Below, piece by piece: positions 1 to 12,900 of a stretch of DNA of 64,000 nt. The translations under genes and the position numbers were made by a program. The DNA comes from Leuctra nigra (lineage: Eukaryota; Arthropoda; Insecta; Plecoptera; Leuctridae). Each line of letters begins with the position of its first letter. Position 1 is the first letter of the stretch. The notes under the pieces were generated by a model. The model had not been told where the DNA came from. It worked only from the letters and a program-made list of their open reading frames with translations, and searched no databases. Location: NCBI GenBank assembly GCA_934045905.1, contig OW203771.1, positions 25,242,069 to 25,306,068 on the forward strand, in the 5' to 3' direction.

Positions 1-959
1 GACGCGGTCACGCAGGGAATGACTCCGTCGAAGAAGTTCGAGCGGAGGCCGCTCCGAGCCGCTCCGCGTCCCCAGAAGACTGAGCGAGAAGGTTTTGTAC
101 GCAGAGGATTCTTGAATCGGAGCAGGATCAAGACGTCCAGGACTAATACTACGATCTTTCAAGGACACGATGTTGATCACGGGCTTGAAATGCTCGTCAG
201 GACAGTTGACTATCTTCTCAACTTCCTTATCAACCTCCTTTGTCTCCTCAAATGAGTCTGGGTGTGATTCTGAATCACAAAGATCACTAGAAATAACTTC
301 CGACACGTCTTTCAAACTCTCGAACTTTGAGATGAGCTTCGAGACGCTCCCCCATTCGCCGCGAACGAACGGCGAAGTGAAGTAGACCCCGTTGTAGTGG
401 AATATGACGTCATTTCGATCAAGCAGCACGTCACTGGACACAGAGCGGGTTTGGACTGGTTGCGGACGTCGGCGAGGTTTAGGGTCAACGAGCTCGAACT
501 TCCAAACAGTTTGAAAATGTTGATTGAATAGATTGAGCTCGATGCAGTACGGGAAATGGAGGTGGAATATGACTACGTATTGACTGTGTGGATTTAGTGT
601 TGTGATGTTTCTTGTGGTTAGGAAGTTTGAAAAGACGTTGCGACGTTGCAGAGAAGCGATTACACGTCGATGTTTGGTGTTTGCGATGATGATTGACGCT
701 GAATTATTCAACTGTCCTACAGCTAGCTCTACTCGACGGGGAGGGTCTAGAGGGTTGCTCCTGATACTCGGGTTTCCCAGCCTACCTTCTCCCGACGTCG
801 TCGTCGCGTTGTTCCCCCGCTTCCACGTGACCGTCAGCTCCCCGCGCGGTTTCCCGACGCACACGCACGTCTCGTCCACGCACACGCAGACCTTGTCGTC
901 GGAGTCCTCCACGTGGAGGCGCTCGTCGACGAGAGGTTCGTCGTCGTCGTCGACGCATT
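1..959 (-). other. Ank2: Giant exon, last part inside the window
   Basis: The frame is open to base 1. At 841-900 there is an unusual Cys cluster, KVCVCVDETCVCVGKPRG; a similar CVCDE occurs near 6370, in a protein otherwise nearly free of Cys. From 732 to 499 the translation turns hydrophobic and aromatic (for example QYVVIFHLHFPYCIELNLF), unlike the neighbours, and may be an in-frame intron. Below 480 it returns to charged sequence ending RRSHSLRDRV. The exon end or stop lies outside the window. Confidence 0.65.
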
Positions 960-3900
960 CCTCGACGTCGGTGTGGTACTCGCGTGTCATCGGCTTCCGG
1001 TTGGCCATCTCCTCGGGGGTGTCGAAGTTGAGTTTGCGAGTGTGCTTGACGTGCACGACGGTGGAGCTGCTGGTGTCGAGGACATCGGGAGTGGCAGTGT
1101 CTGCGCGGGAGTACGGCGCGTCTTCATCCGCAGAGGTTTGCATCTCCTCGGTGTCGGTGTGGCCGATGTCGGGGGTAGACGATGTCATCCGTATGCTCGG
1201 GACATTCCGAGAAGAGACTTGTTTACGGACTTTGCCTGAAAATGGACCGTCACCCTCTTTAAACGTCGTCGTCGTGTAGTCCATGTTCTTCATTGCGTCG
1301 GGTGTGACAGATATGGGGCGGCGTTTTACATCCTCGTAGTCCTCGTCAACGGAAAAATCCTCCACGTCTGTCTTGCCGTCGCCAGCCGCCGCGATCGTGA
1401 TCGTCGGACGCCGCACGACGGCGATTCCCTCAGCCGCCATCGCCTCCACGTCGCTGACGTCCAGCTCCTCGACGTCTGTCCCGCCACCTCGATGATCGAC
1501 TACTCTCGGACTCAGCGTCTTCGCCTTCCTCGTCTTCTTCCTACGGTTTGGTTCGCCCTCGAAGTAGATGTCCTCGGTGTCCGTCAGAGGCGCGTGACTC
1601 ACACTCAGAACTCTCAACTTCTTCTTCTCGTACTTCAACGCCTCCGACGCGTCGATGATCCCGAAGTCCATCTCAATCTCCGGGGTTGGCGCTCTCAAGT
1701 AGTCCTCCTCGACTTCCTCACCTTCCTCGACGAAATCTTCAACGTCGGTGACGGCGTGGGTGTCTTCTACCGGCGCCGACAGACCGACGCGATGGTCGTC
1801 GCCGAGAGGCAGCGTGACCGCCACTGGACGGCCGTCGTGCTGGTATTGCACGAGCGTCAACTCACGCACGGCTTCAGGTAGCACGTGATCAACCACGTGG
1901 TCTGACTCCTCAGACTTATCGTCGTCAATTTCATCTTCAAAGTCCTCTTGATCTGTGACACTTCCACGTCGTGCTTTGTTCACATCGAGGAAGGTCTTCG
2001 GTTCATCCTCCTCACCTTCACTAGAAGATGGTTCTACATCCTCCACGTCAGTCAATCCTCCTTCAGCCGCCAAGACCTCCAAGAACTGCGTCCCTTTGGC
2101 CTTGACCGGGATTTTCCCCCCGGGCGCCACGATCACCGGCCTCGCCTCACCCTCCACCTCCATGAACCTGATCTCGAACACGTCTTGATGCACGTGAGAG
2201 TCATCGCCTCGATCTCCCCGACGGAACTCACCGTCACTTCCTTCAACGTCGTCCTCGTCGGTGCTGATCTGACGAGACTTCTTCTTCAACATCCTCGCCA
2301 CGGCTCTCCGACGCTTCTGCGCTGTGATGACGTCGTCGTCGGCGTCCCCAGTGAATTCCTCGTGATCGGTGATGCCATGATCGGACTCAACGGAGTCACG
2401 TTGACGCTCCTTCGTCGAATACGACACCGTCACTGATCCGTAGTGAGTTTCCATCTCTTCGAGCGGGAAGACAAGTGGCGAGGGTGACCTCTCAACGACG
2501 TCATCATCATCGGACTGATCATCAGCGTCGTCCATATCCTCGACATCAGTGAGGGCGTCTTGCCCGGCGTCTGGAACAGTCAGTCCAGTGGACTTGGGCT
2601 TATAATGAGCACGACGAACCGGCAGCGGTTTGGCTTCGTCCCTCTCCGACAGTTTCATATCATCCTCGTCAGTCTCCTCGTCGGGTTCCACACGACGCAA
2701 GACGCTGTCGGAGATGTGCACCACCGAGCGGTACGGCTTCTTCAGGCCGGGGATCGTGTTGACCTCTCTGATGACGTAGCTTTCATCTCCAGACATCTCC
2801 AGGTCTTCGACGTCGGTGACGCCAGCCTCCGCACTCTTGACGGGATTTCCTCGTCGCCGCCGACGCACGGAGCGCTTCTCTCGGTCCTCGTCGTCGGAGT
2901 CGGACTCGAGTATCTCGGTGTCGGTGACGTCATACAACGGTTCAGCTTCTGGTTTTGGTGACAGAAACTGTGGTTTTGTTTTCCTTTTAGTTTGAACGGT
3001 TTTACGATTCCCAGAAAATGTCTTACTTTTGCCGGCCTTCGGTTTTAAAAACACTTCTGGAGAGAATGTGCTGATGTGCTTGGGCTGCATGGCACCCGGC
3101 TCCGGGGTCACCGAGGGCGATGGATTGGCAAATGACGTCTTCACCCTCTCGGCAATGTCCACATGGCCATCATCAGGGAGATGATCCTCTAAGTCAACGT
3201 CATCGTCCAAGACTAGATCCTCCTCCACCCAATCATCATCGGTCAACCCGAAGTCCTCGAGATCTGTCAGACCCTCTCGCATGTCGTCGCCCAGACCTAG
3301 GAAGTTTCCACTTGACTGCGCCGACGCCGTGCTCATGCGTCCAGGAGTCCTGTAGTCGCTGGTCACTTGGAGCAACTCCTCGAATGTACCCTCGAACTCC
3401 GGCAGATTGTCCAGCGGTGTCGGCGTCCTGGGACGGTAATCTTCCTCGCCATCTGAACCCTCCACGTCTGTCAGGACAATGCCGTCGCCGCCCAAGCCGG
3501 CGAACAAGAGCGAAGATCTCTTGGTGTCCGGCGACACACCGCCGCGGTCCCCATCGCTGTCTAGTGACTCGATATCTGTTAAAACATCCGCCAACGACAA
3601 GACAGGCCCATTGCCAACCGTCTCGACGTCGTCCTCCTCCAACGTGATAGCAATTCGTGGCACTGACGTCATCTCTTTAAGATCTCCTTCGCAGTCAATC
3701 GGAATAGCCTCCTGATCGTCGTCTGTCCCGGCCTCCTCGGCAATCACCGACAGTGTGGACGCTTCAACTATCGCGAAGTCAAGATCTGACCCGGACGTCG
3801 AGAGCAAATCGTCCTCTACAAGAACTTCGTCGTAGTCGTCGTCGTCCTCAAGCTGATAGTCAACGGTGTCTCTGAACGCGACGCGAGGATGGTTGACAGT

Positions 3901-6900
3901 CACAGTGACGTCGTTGTGGCTTGAGCTGCTGGACGTGGAGTCGTCGCCTATTGACGTCGAAATCTGAGGAGCAACACCATAAAACATTGCCGGCGGTACG
4001 TCACCCCCACGGGGGCGAAACTCTCTCTGAGGGGTAGTTGGCGTGACGTCATCACTGCTCTCTACAAGAACTCCTTCCACGTCATAAGTTGACTTACCTT
4101 CATTCACGTTCACAGGTAAATTGATCTCATCTACTAGAATTTTAGTTTTGAATTGTAATGTTTCGACCCTGTCTAGAACTTGCGAGCCCCAGTGTGTTTG
4201 TGCGATGACTTGATCGTGCACCTCGTCGAGAAGTTGCCGCAACTCGTCGGCCATGCCATGCACGTCGGGGGAATTACCTGTCGACGGTCCGGACGTCGCC
4301 TCGTCCTCGTCGTCGGGCACGTAGTGGAACTTGTGCTTGACGCGCGTCGGTGTCACGGCGCGGACGTCGAGAATCGGGGAGAGACGCTCCTCCGAGTTCT
4401 GCGACGACGAGAACCGGATGGACTTGTGCGGGGAGAGGCGAGGGCCGGAGTCGCGGCGCGGTGACTCCTCCCACTTGCGGACGGTGAGGTCCTCGACCTC
4501 CAGCGACTCGACCGATGTCGCCGCGAATCCGATGGAACTCGTTTTAGGATAAGCACCGAGAGTGTGGACGGCCACACCGGCTACGACGGCGGAACTAAGC
4601 AAAGGCTCGGATGGATCATCCTGGGAAAGCTCTGGCTTGGAAGCGAGATCAGGGACGGTAATATCATGATCCTCTGACGACATCTCTAGGACGGTGATTT
4701 CGTCAGGATCGTCAGAGGTAAATGGCATGAGGGCGTCGTCGACCGAAGGCAAGGTTGACGTGCCCTCAACCGAGGAAGACTCCGGTTCTGCCTCAGAATC
4801 CGGTTTAGAGACGGGAGTTAGTTTAGGAGAGACGGATTGCATAGCGGAAGCAGCGGCCTCTAATAAAGTAGCTGGGACGGTAACATATTCTAGCACCAAA
4901 GCGTTATCAATAGATTTCATTTTCGTGTCCGGAATCAAATCAAGCGAACGCCGAGTCGGTTTCGGCGATGTGACCCGAGCTAGACTAATATCATGATCAG
5001 ACGACGAAGAGGGTAGAGCGACCGAGTCAGACAGCGACGAATCCGTCGTGTCGATCAACGACATCTCCCCCTCGACGCCGCCCTCGGTACGAGCTGCACG
5101 ACGCAGCGTCTCCGGCGGTTGTCGGTAGATGACCTCGATCGAGCCGGTCGCGTCGACGGTTCGCGTGAACACCTCCGAGGTGAGCAGCTGCGTCGCGCCG
5201 TTGGCGGTTATGGCGCCCTTGCGCGGGCTCGACGGCAGCGACGGCGGCGTCTGCGAGCGAACGCGGACCGGCGACGGTGATTTACGACGCTCGGCGGCGA
5301 ACACCGAGGACTTGTCGAGTATGGATTTGATAGAGGATGTCTGATCGGGACTGATGGGATGAGGAGTGATGGAGCGGTCACGCTGGAATGTGGAGGTCGG
5401 CGCGGAGCTCACATGGATCTTGGGAGAAGAGTGAGCAACTACTTGAGGCTCCTCAACCTCTTCTTTCTTTGGAACTACCTCCTTCTTCGTCACCTTCTTC
5501 TCTTCTTTCACTTCTGCTGATTTCTTAGCACGTGGCACTTCCTGTTTGCGTGTTGGAATCATCGACTTGGCAGGGATCTCATCGCGCTTGCGCCGACGAC
5601 CTCGTTCTTCCATGGTGTCTGACTTACTTGTAGTGTATAATCTAGACTGCCTTGCGCTTGCGCTAGACTCTACATGAGAAGTAGTTTTGGTGGATGTCGT
5701 TTTGGTTGTCGTTGTTTTGCCTGTTGTCGACACTCGGTCACCCTTGACAATTGAACGCGTTGTAGTCTGCGTCGTTGCTCGGCTCTCATCCGCGTCTGCA
5801 GGCTTCTTCAGCGTCCTCATTGGCGACCGCGGCAATGAGACCGTTCCCTCCGAGAGCTTCTTCTTGTAAAGTTTGACGGGAGAACTCGTCGCAGAGTCAA
5901 ATTCAAAGCTCCTTGACTCCTTCTTGACCACTGCCGTCGATGGGTCGACCTTCATATCTCGTGAGAGTGTCGATGCCATGTAGCCTCTGTATCGACTCTC
6001 CGTGGTCTTCGTGACCGTCTTGATTGCGATCGGTTCGACGACTGGTTTGTCCACTTTGACCTTGCGAGTCCGTGTCATGCGGTCGTCGATACGCTTTGTC
6101 GCCGTGACCTTGTAAGGCTCTTGGATGATCTGACGAGAACCTTCACTAGCGCTCTTCACGACCCGCTTCCTCTTCGTCCTCTCCTGACTCCCTACATCTC
6201 CGCCCTCCTTTTGCTTTGTCTCGGCTGTCGTTTCTTTTGTAATTCGTCTTCGATAAAGTTTCTCTTTGGATCCGCTGGCTTCTTGAGACTTTGTTTTCCG
6301 CACTGTTGCTTTCTTCGTCGGAGTTGACGCTTGCGTGAACGAGACTGTCTCACTGGAGACGACCTCGTCGCAGACGCATATCGACTTCTTCGCGCCCTTC
6401 TGCAACTCCACGTAAGACGTGCCTGACTTCGTCGTCAAGATCCTGCCTTGAGCCAGCGACTCCGCGTGTTCGGCTTCCTCCTCTGTCACTGCAACTTGTA
6501 AGTAGTCGTCCTTCATCACAATATCCTCTGACGATGTCGTGAACACGGATTTCAGTTTCTTCTCACGCAGTTGTTCAGCCATGCTAAGAGGCGTCTCGAA
6601 TTGCCTCGGGGAAACTTCCGATTCCGTCTGTGAGTCTTCTGTCGTCACTTGTCCAGAGCCTTCTGTCTCTCCGCTCTGAGGCGAAGCAACGTCGCGCTCG
6701 CTCTCGGGATACTCGACGACTGGCTCGACGTCCTCCACGTGCTCGTCGCTGTCGCGCTGAGACACGACTGAAGGGTGGTCTTCAGACTGCGACGAGTGCT
6801 CGATGGAGGATTCGACTTGTTGAGATGATTCATCTGTTTGAGGGGATTGAACGTCAAGCTCGCCGCTTCTAGCTTTGGTCAAGACTGCTGCATTCTCAAA

Positions 6901-9900
6901 TACCTCGGCAACGGTTTGTATTCCTTCTTCAAGACACGATTCTCCAATAATGACTTCCTTATCTTCGTCACGATCGTCTTCAGCTTGCACAATTAATTCC
7001 TTCTTTTCATCAACATCCTCTCCTTCACATTTTTCTTTCTCGTCATCTCTCATTCCCTTCTCAACATCATCATCTCCATCAGTTAATTTCTTCTTTTCAT
7101 CATCAATCTCTCTTTCACTACTAATTTTTTTTGCGTCATCTCTCATCCCCTTCTCCACATCATCCTCATCTTTAGCAAGTATTGCATCCTCTCCGGCATC
7201 GACCTCTACTTTATCTTCCATACCGGCCTCAATATCTTCCACCATCATCTTCACTGCTTCTTCAACTCGATCCCTCTCTACCACTACTTCTACATCCTGC
7301 AACTGACCTTCTACGAGTTTTGTCACGTCATCTGATGTCGACTCCCGTAACTTTTGATCGTCAACTTCGGATACAATTGTTGAGATATCTCCTGTTATTA
7401 TATCTGAAGGAGAAGTAGTTGGCTTTACACATATTTCACCACGCGACGAATCAACCTCTGCAGCGCCTAGCGAATCGTGTTCGTCTTTCGCTACGACGTG
7501 AGAAGTTTCTTGGATTATTTCACTCTTAGTAGTCTTCTCTGACTTACTACCAGCTACTTCATCTACAACTATTGCCTCTTGGACAGAAGTTGATTCTTCT
7601 AAAGTAAGATTTCTAGCCATAGCCCCATCTTCTTTTATTGTCACTGCCTCAAAAACTTCTTCTAATATTTCATGAACAGTACTTGCTACTTCTTCACTTT
7701 CCGACCTCTCAACAACACTGCTTTCTTCTTTCTCTATCTCTTCCTGTTTGTGAGATGAAATAATTGTTGCTCTGACAATTTCTTCTCGTTTTTCAACTGT
7801 CAATTCATCTGTGATATCATGAGTTGTGACTTTTTTGATACCATCCGAGACATCTACTGCCCCTTCCAACTTCTCAGAGACTTGTGATTCTATTTGTGAT
7901 TCAACGTCTACGTAAGTAGAGGAGTCTCCAGTTTCTACGTATTTATGTTTCTTCATCGACTCCTCACCACCGTCTGCACCGTCAACTTCAACAACAGGTT
8001 CGATCGCTCCATCACCATCTTTTTTCTCTTCGACGTCGTCCGTTGTTTCGTCGATGCTGATGGACTCCGACGGGCCGAGATGTTTCAAGATGCACTTCTG
8101 CTCGCACACCGGCTCGACCACCTCCAGAGTTCCAGTAGTGACGATCTTCAGTACTTTGAACACTCCGGCGGCGATGCCGTACGGTTGACTTGTCACCTCC
8201 TCGGGCGCCTCCACGACGTGACGCTGTGGAAGAGTGACGTCAGACTTGGGAACGACAGACTCCGTGGGAGGTTGGTCAAGGGCGACGGTGTGCTCGGTAA
8301 TGATCTGCTTCTCGAGCTCAAGTGCAATCTTTTCGAGGTTCTCGTCAAGGATTTGTTCAGTGGTCAGGCGCTCGTCGGCAACCTCATGTGACGTAGCAGC
8401 CTCAGCTAAGGGACTTTCTTCTTTCTTCACATCATCAGAGAGAGAATCATCCTCAAACTCATTGTCGTCTTTGATTTCAACGACTTTCCCCTCATCCTCT
8501 CCCAATGAGTCTTCTTCGAATTGATCTCTGCCGTCATCAGGTGTAACGAAAGGTTCGGAGTCTCCTCCGACCGCAAGGCTGTCTTTCACAACGGCGTCCT
8601 CCGCTAACGAATCCGCGTCAGGCGATGCAGTACCAACTCGAACTTCTACTTTACCGCCGTCGTCGCCCAGCGAGTCTTCATCGAACTGCTCTTCAACTTG
8701 AACCTCCTTCTCTACAATCAGGCTGTCTCTCATGATGCTGCCTGCTAGAGAGTCCTCGTCGAACTCCTCGACCCGTGAGCCTGTCATGAGCTTGACGGCG
8801 TCATCGGCAAGTGAGTCGTCGTCGAACTGACTTCCTACGGATGTCTCCATGATATTGGTCCGGATGTCTCGAACAACTACATGAGCTTCCCGTGAAGCTG
8901 AAAGGTCACTCGGCTCGTCGTGGATCTCAGACGAAGAGCCTGTCTCAATGACACTCAGTTCCTTGTCAGTCACCTCCTTCGCCTCTTCCACAAAGTCTGT
9001 TTTGTCATTAACTTGTACCTCTTCGACTTGAGTCATTGCTTCCTTGTCGCCAATATCATCCTCATCATCGGCCTTATCTTTCTCAGACATCAACGTCTCT
9101 TCCACTTCTTCCTGTTTGTCCCGAACTTGTACCTCTTCGTCTGTAGTTATTTTTACTTCGCTGTCGTCAATAACTTCCTCAACATCCCTCTCATCTTTCT
9201 CAAGCTCATCATCTCTATGTGTTGACGTAATTCCTTCAATCTCCTCTTCAACAACGAACTCTCCAGCCTCATGATCAAATTCAGCCTCCACGTCTTGCTC
9301 AAAATGCTCCATTATTCTTCTTGCCTCAACCACATCGATCACCATGCACTGTCCTTTCACCACTTCCTCTTCTTCGTCATCTACTACGTGCTTATCTTCC
9401 TGGACTCCTGATATCACCGCCTCCTCGACGGCAATCTCCTCTGGTGACTCGTCGGGTTGGTCCATGGAAGGTTCTGTCAACATCAGGCTCGGCACATGTT
9501 TGGCAACAAACTTCTCTTCGGTTCTATGTACAAAGTCTCCGAGTGTTTCAACGACGGTCTCCTTGATAGAGGTGAATGTCGACGAAAGTTTTCCTTCGCG
9601 CTTGACGACCGGCTCCTCGTCAACTTCCTCGACCGACGGTTCTTGTTCCATAGTCTTCTTGTAGCTTGCTTTCATAGCTTCAAATACGCCGGTTATCAAA
9701 CTAAACGGTTTCACTTCAGCCTCTGGCAAGTCACTATCAATCTCAACTTCCTCTTGTGTCGAGGTACAAGGCTGGATATCAGAATGTATTACGAATTCTT
9801 CGTCTTTTCCAGATAAAATTGCTTGATCTTCTTCCTTCTTCTCTTCGGTCTCAACATCGTCAACAGATTTCATCTCATGTTGGACCTCGGATTCTCCTCT

Positions 9901-12900
9901 TGTTATCTCTCCTTCCTGTGATTGTTCCTTCTCCTTTGACTCATCTTCCTTCTCTTCTGCTAATATGAAGTCACCGCCAGTTGCTTGATCACCTTCTTCG
10001 TCTCCGCTCACATCTTCAATCTTGCTGTATGAATCTATTTTTTCAACGTCTATTTTAGTACTTATGGTTTCCACAAGAGATTCAATTTGCTCAAATTCGG
10101 GCTCGATTTCCTGACGATCTTTTACTACAGTTTCATCATCTTGCGTCAGTCCTTCTGTGTCTTGTAAATCTATTTCCCCTCGCTCTTGAGCTGCAGTGGG
10201 CAGTTGTTCCTTATCCTCATCGTCTACTGTAGTGCGGGGCAGAGACTGCGTATCTTTTGTCGATGGTTCAACCTTAGTCTGTTTCGACCGATCTTCTTCA
10301 TATTCAATAGATGTTGGTTCTGTAGACGCCGCAGACAGGTTGTCTTTCTTAAGTTCAGTGTGTGTTCTAGTTCCGCCAATAATTTTCTTCTTTTCTCCTT
10401 TCTTCTTCTCTTGCTTAGGTGACAATTGAGCATTTACTTCTTCAACTGTAACTATTTCTTTTTCGAGTTTACACATAATCTTCTTTAGCTCTTCTTCAGA
10501 TATGGGATCAATATCTGGCTCGACTACTTTCTTCGATGTATCGACTTTAACGTCAAGGCTCTCGTCTATTAGCTTCTTTAACTCATCTGTCAACTTTCCG
10601 GCCTCTTGTAATGGAGTCTTTACTTTGTGAACTATTTCTGTGAACTTCGTATCTATGTCTTTGGTAACGTCTAAAACCAAGCTCTTCTTTGGCACCGCGT
10701 CTTTCTCTTCGAAGCTTTCTAATTTCTCGACACCATCGTCGGGGATCGTTTCTGAGACTTTGACATCCCCTTCAGTTACGTCAGGAACGGCAGAAGATTC
10801 CGCCACGAAACTACTCTTTTCCCCATCACCTCTCGTCTCTTTCTCTGATATTGAATTATCTTCAATTTGCTTCTCTGTTTCATCTGTAGTTTCGTCTCCC
10901 GTTTCGGATGTTTTCATTACTTTCACAGCCTGCTTCGAGACCTTTACAAACTCAACTGCGCTTTCAACGGTACTTTCGACCTCGATCTCGCTCTGCACGT
11001 GATCTGATATTGAACTATCCCTAATTTGTTCTTCAACCTCAACAGGTGTTTCATCCATTGTTTCTGAAGTCTCTTTTAAAATTTCCACAGCCTTCTTTGA
11101 TACTTTTGCAAATTCAACTGTGACGTCTATCATACTTTCTGTGTCATCCTCACTCTTCACTTGCTCCGATAATGAACTGCCTTCAGTCTGCTTCACCGTT
11201 TCCTCATAAGCTTCCTCCTGGGTTATTGATGTCACTTTCATCACTTCCATCGCCTTCTTTGAAACTTTAGAAAATTCAAAAACATCAGTTTCCGCAATAT
11301 GGCTGGCCACTTCAACAGCTGACGCTTCACGCAGTTCTTTGATTTTGTCAGACATGTCTCTCACCGATTCGTATGCCTCTTTAGTATCCTCAAGACTTTC
11401 AACTAGCATCTCCTGAGTTTCCTTTATCTCCTCAGAGATCTCTTTGATAACTTCCGCCATGTCTTTGCTTATATCCGGACTCTCCTCGACCTCATCTGTC
11501 TTGACTTCAGACTCGTCAGACTTCAACTCATCGGCGATATGTTCACCGAGCGTCTCTTTAAACTCTACAATCGACTCCTTGATCTCTTCTCGAATCTCTT
11601 TGATCTCTTTGTACATCTCCTTCACCTCCTCTGACAAACTCTTGGCAATGTCAATGACGGAAGTTTCTTTAGTTTCTTTCGTTTCAACCGAATGCTCTTC
11701 GGTAGAGAGTCCTTCAAACTCGGCTGAAGATGATTCTTTTATGCCAGAGAAAGACGGCATCGTTCCGTCTTCTTGGCTCTCTGAATGAGTGTCGGTTGTG
11801 AAGTCTTTCGTTGTTTCTGAAACCTCTGATTTGTCATCCAGAAGAGATTTCAATTCAGTTGTGTCACGTGAGAGTGTCATAACGTCAGTGATAGATGATC
11901 CTCCATCCACGTCGTCTGTCAAATTTCTAGGTACACTCTCGCGCAAAGCTTTTGTTGTGTCGTCTGCACTCTCCATTTCATCCTTTCCAATCGACACATC
12001 ATCTCTGACGGAATAGTCTTCTTGGTCACGTTCAGTGGTCAGCAATCCGACTCGTCTAGCAACCAACATTGACTCCTCAACACCTTCACTACTCCAGGTC
12101 TTGTCGCTCATCACTACCCTCTGTTCCTCTGCCTTGACAACCATCTCTTGGATCATGTCGTCCGTCACAATCTGCTTCTCAACTTCCTTGGAAATCCTCG
12201 CCAACGCTTTCAGCTCCATCCTCTCGTCCTCAAGATCCTCCTTGGAGGCCTCCTCCACAACTCTTGTCTCCAGTGAGACGTCCTTCTCTACTTCCAACAC
12301 TGGAGACTCCCTCGCTGGGACAAATGTCATGATGCACTCCGGTTCAATCACTGGCAATTCTAACTGAGGTCCGCCAATCTCAAGGGTCCCCCGGGAAAGG
12401 TCGCGGATGGAATCGAAAGCATCAGTAAGAGTTCCCGAGGGTTCGTGCGTCGGGGAATGGCTGGAAGATCCCGAGGGAGTGACATGCCCTGACACATGAA
12501 CTTCTTCCTTGTGGATGCGACCTTTAACTATGGCCGAAGTTTCAACTGATCCAGTGGCACTGTCATCGAACACTATCTGGCGCTCGATCTCCATTAGAAT
12601 TCTTTGCAGCTCATCTTCATCGACCTCCTCGTCTTCCATTCTTACACTGTCTACTTCATCTGAACCCTCCCCAAACAACTGTTTCTCTTCCGTAATTACC
12701 ACAACCTCTTCTGTAACAACATCCTCTACTTTATCGCTTTCAATCTTGACGGATTTAATGGCGACCATTACTTCTTCCTCCACTTCTGTTTCATCAAATG
12801 TCCTTTCTTTGACATGTTCACCAGCTCCACGAACGAAACTCTCGTCAATTGATTCTTTTCTACATTCAGACGTCACTGATTGAACACCAGATACATCAAA

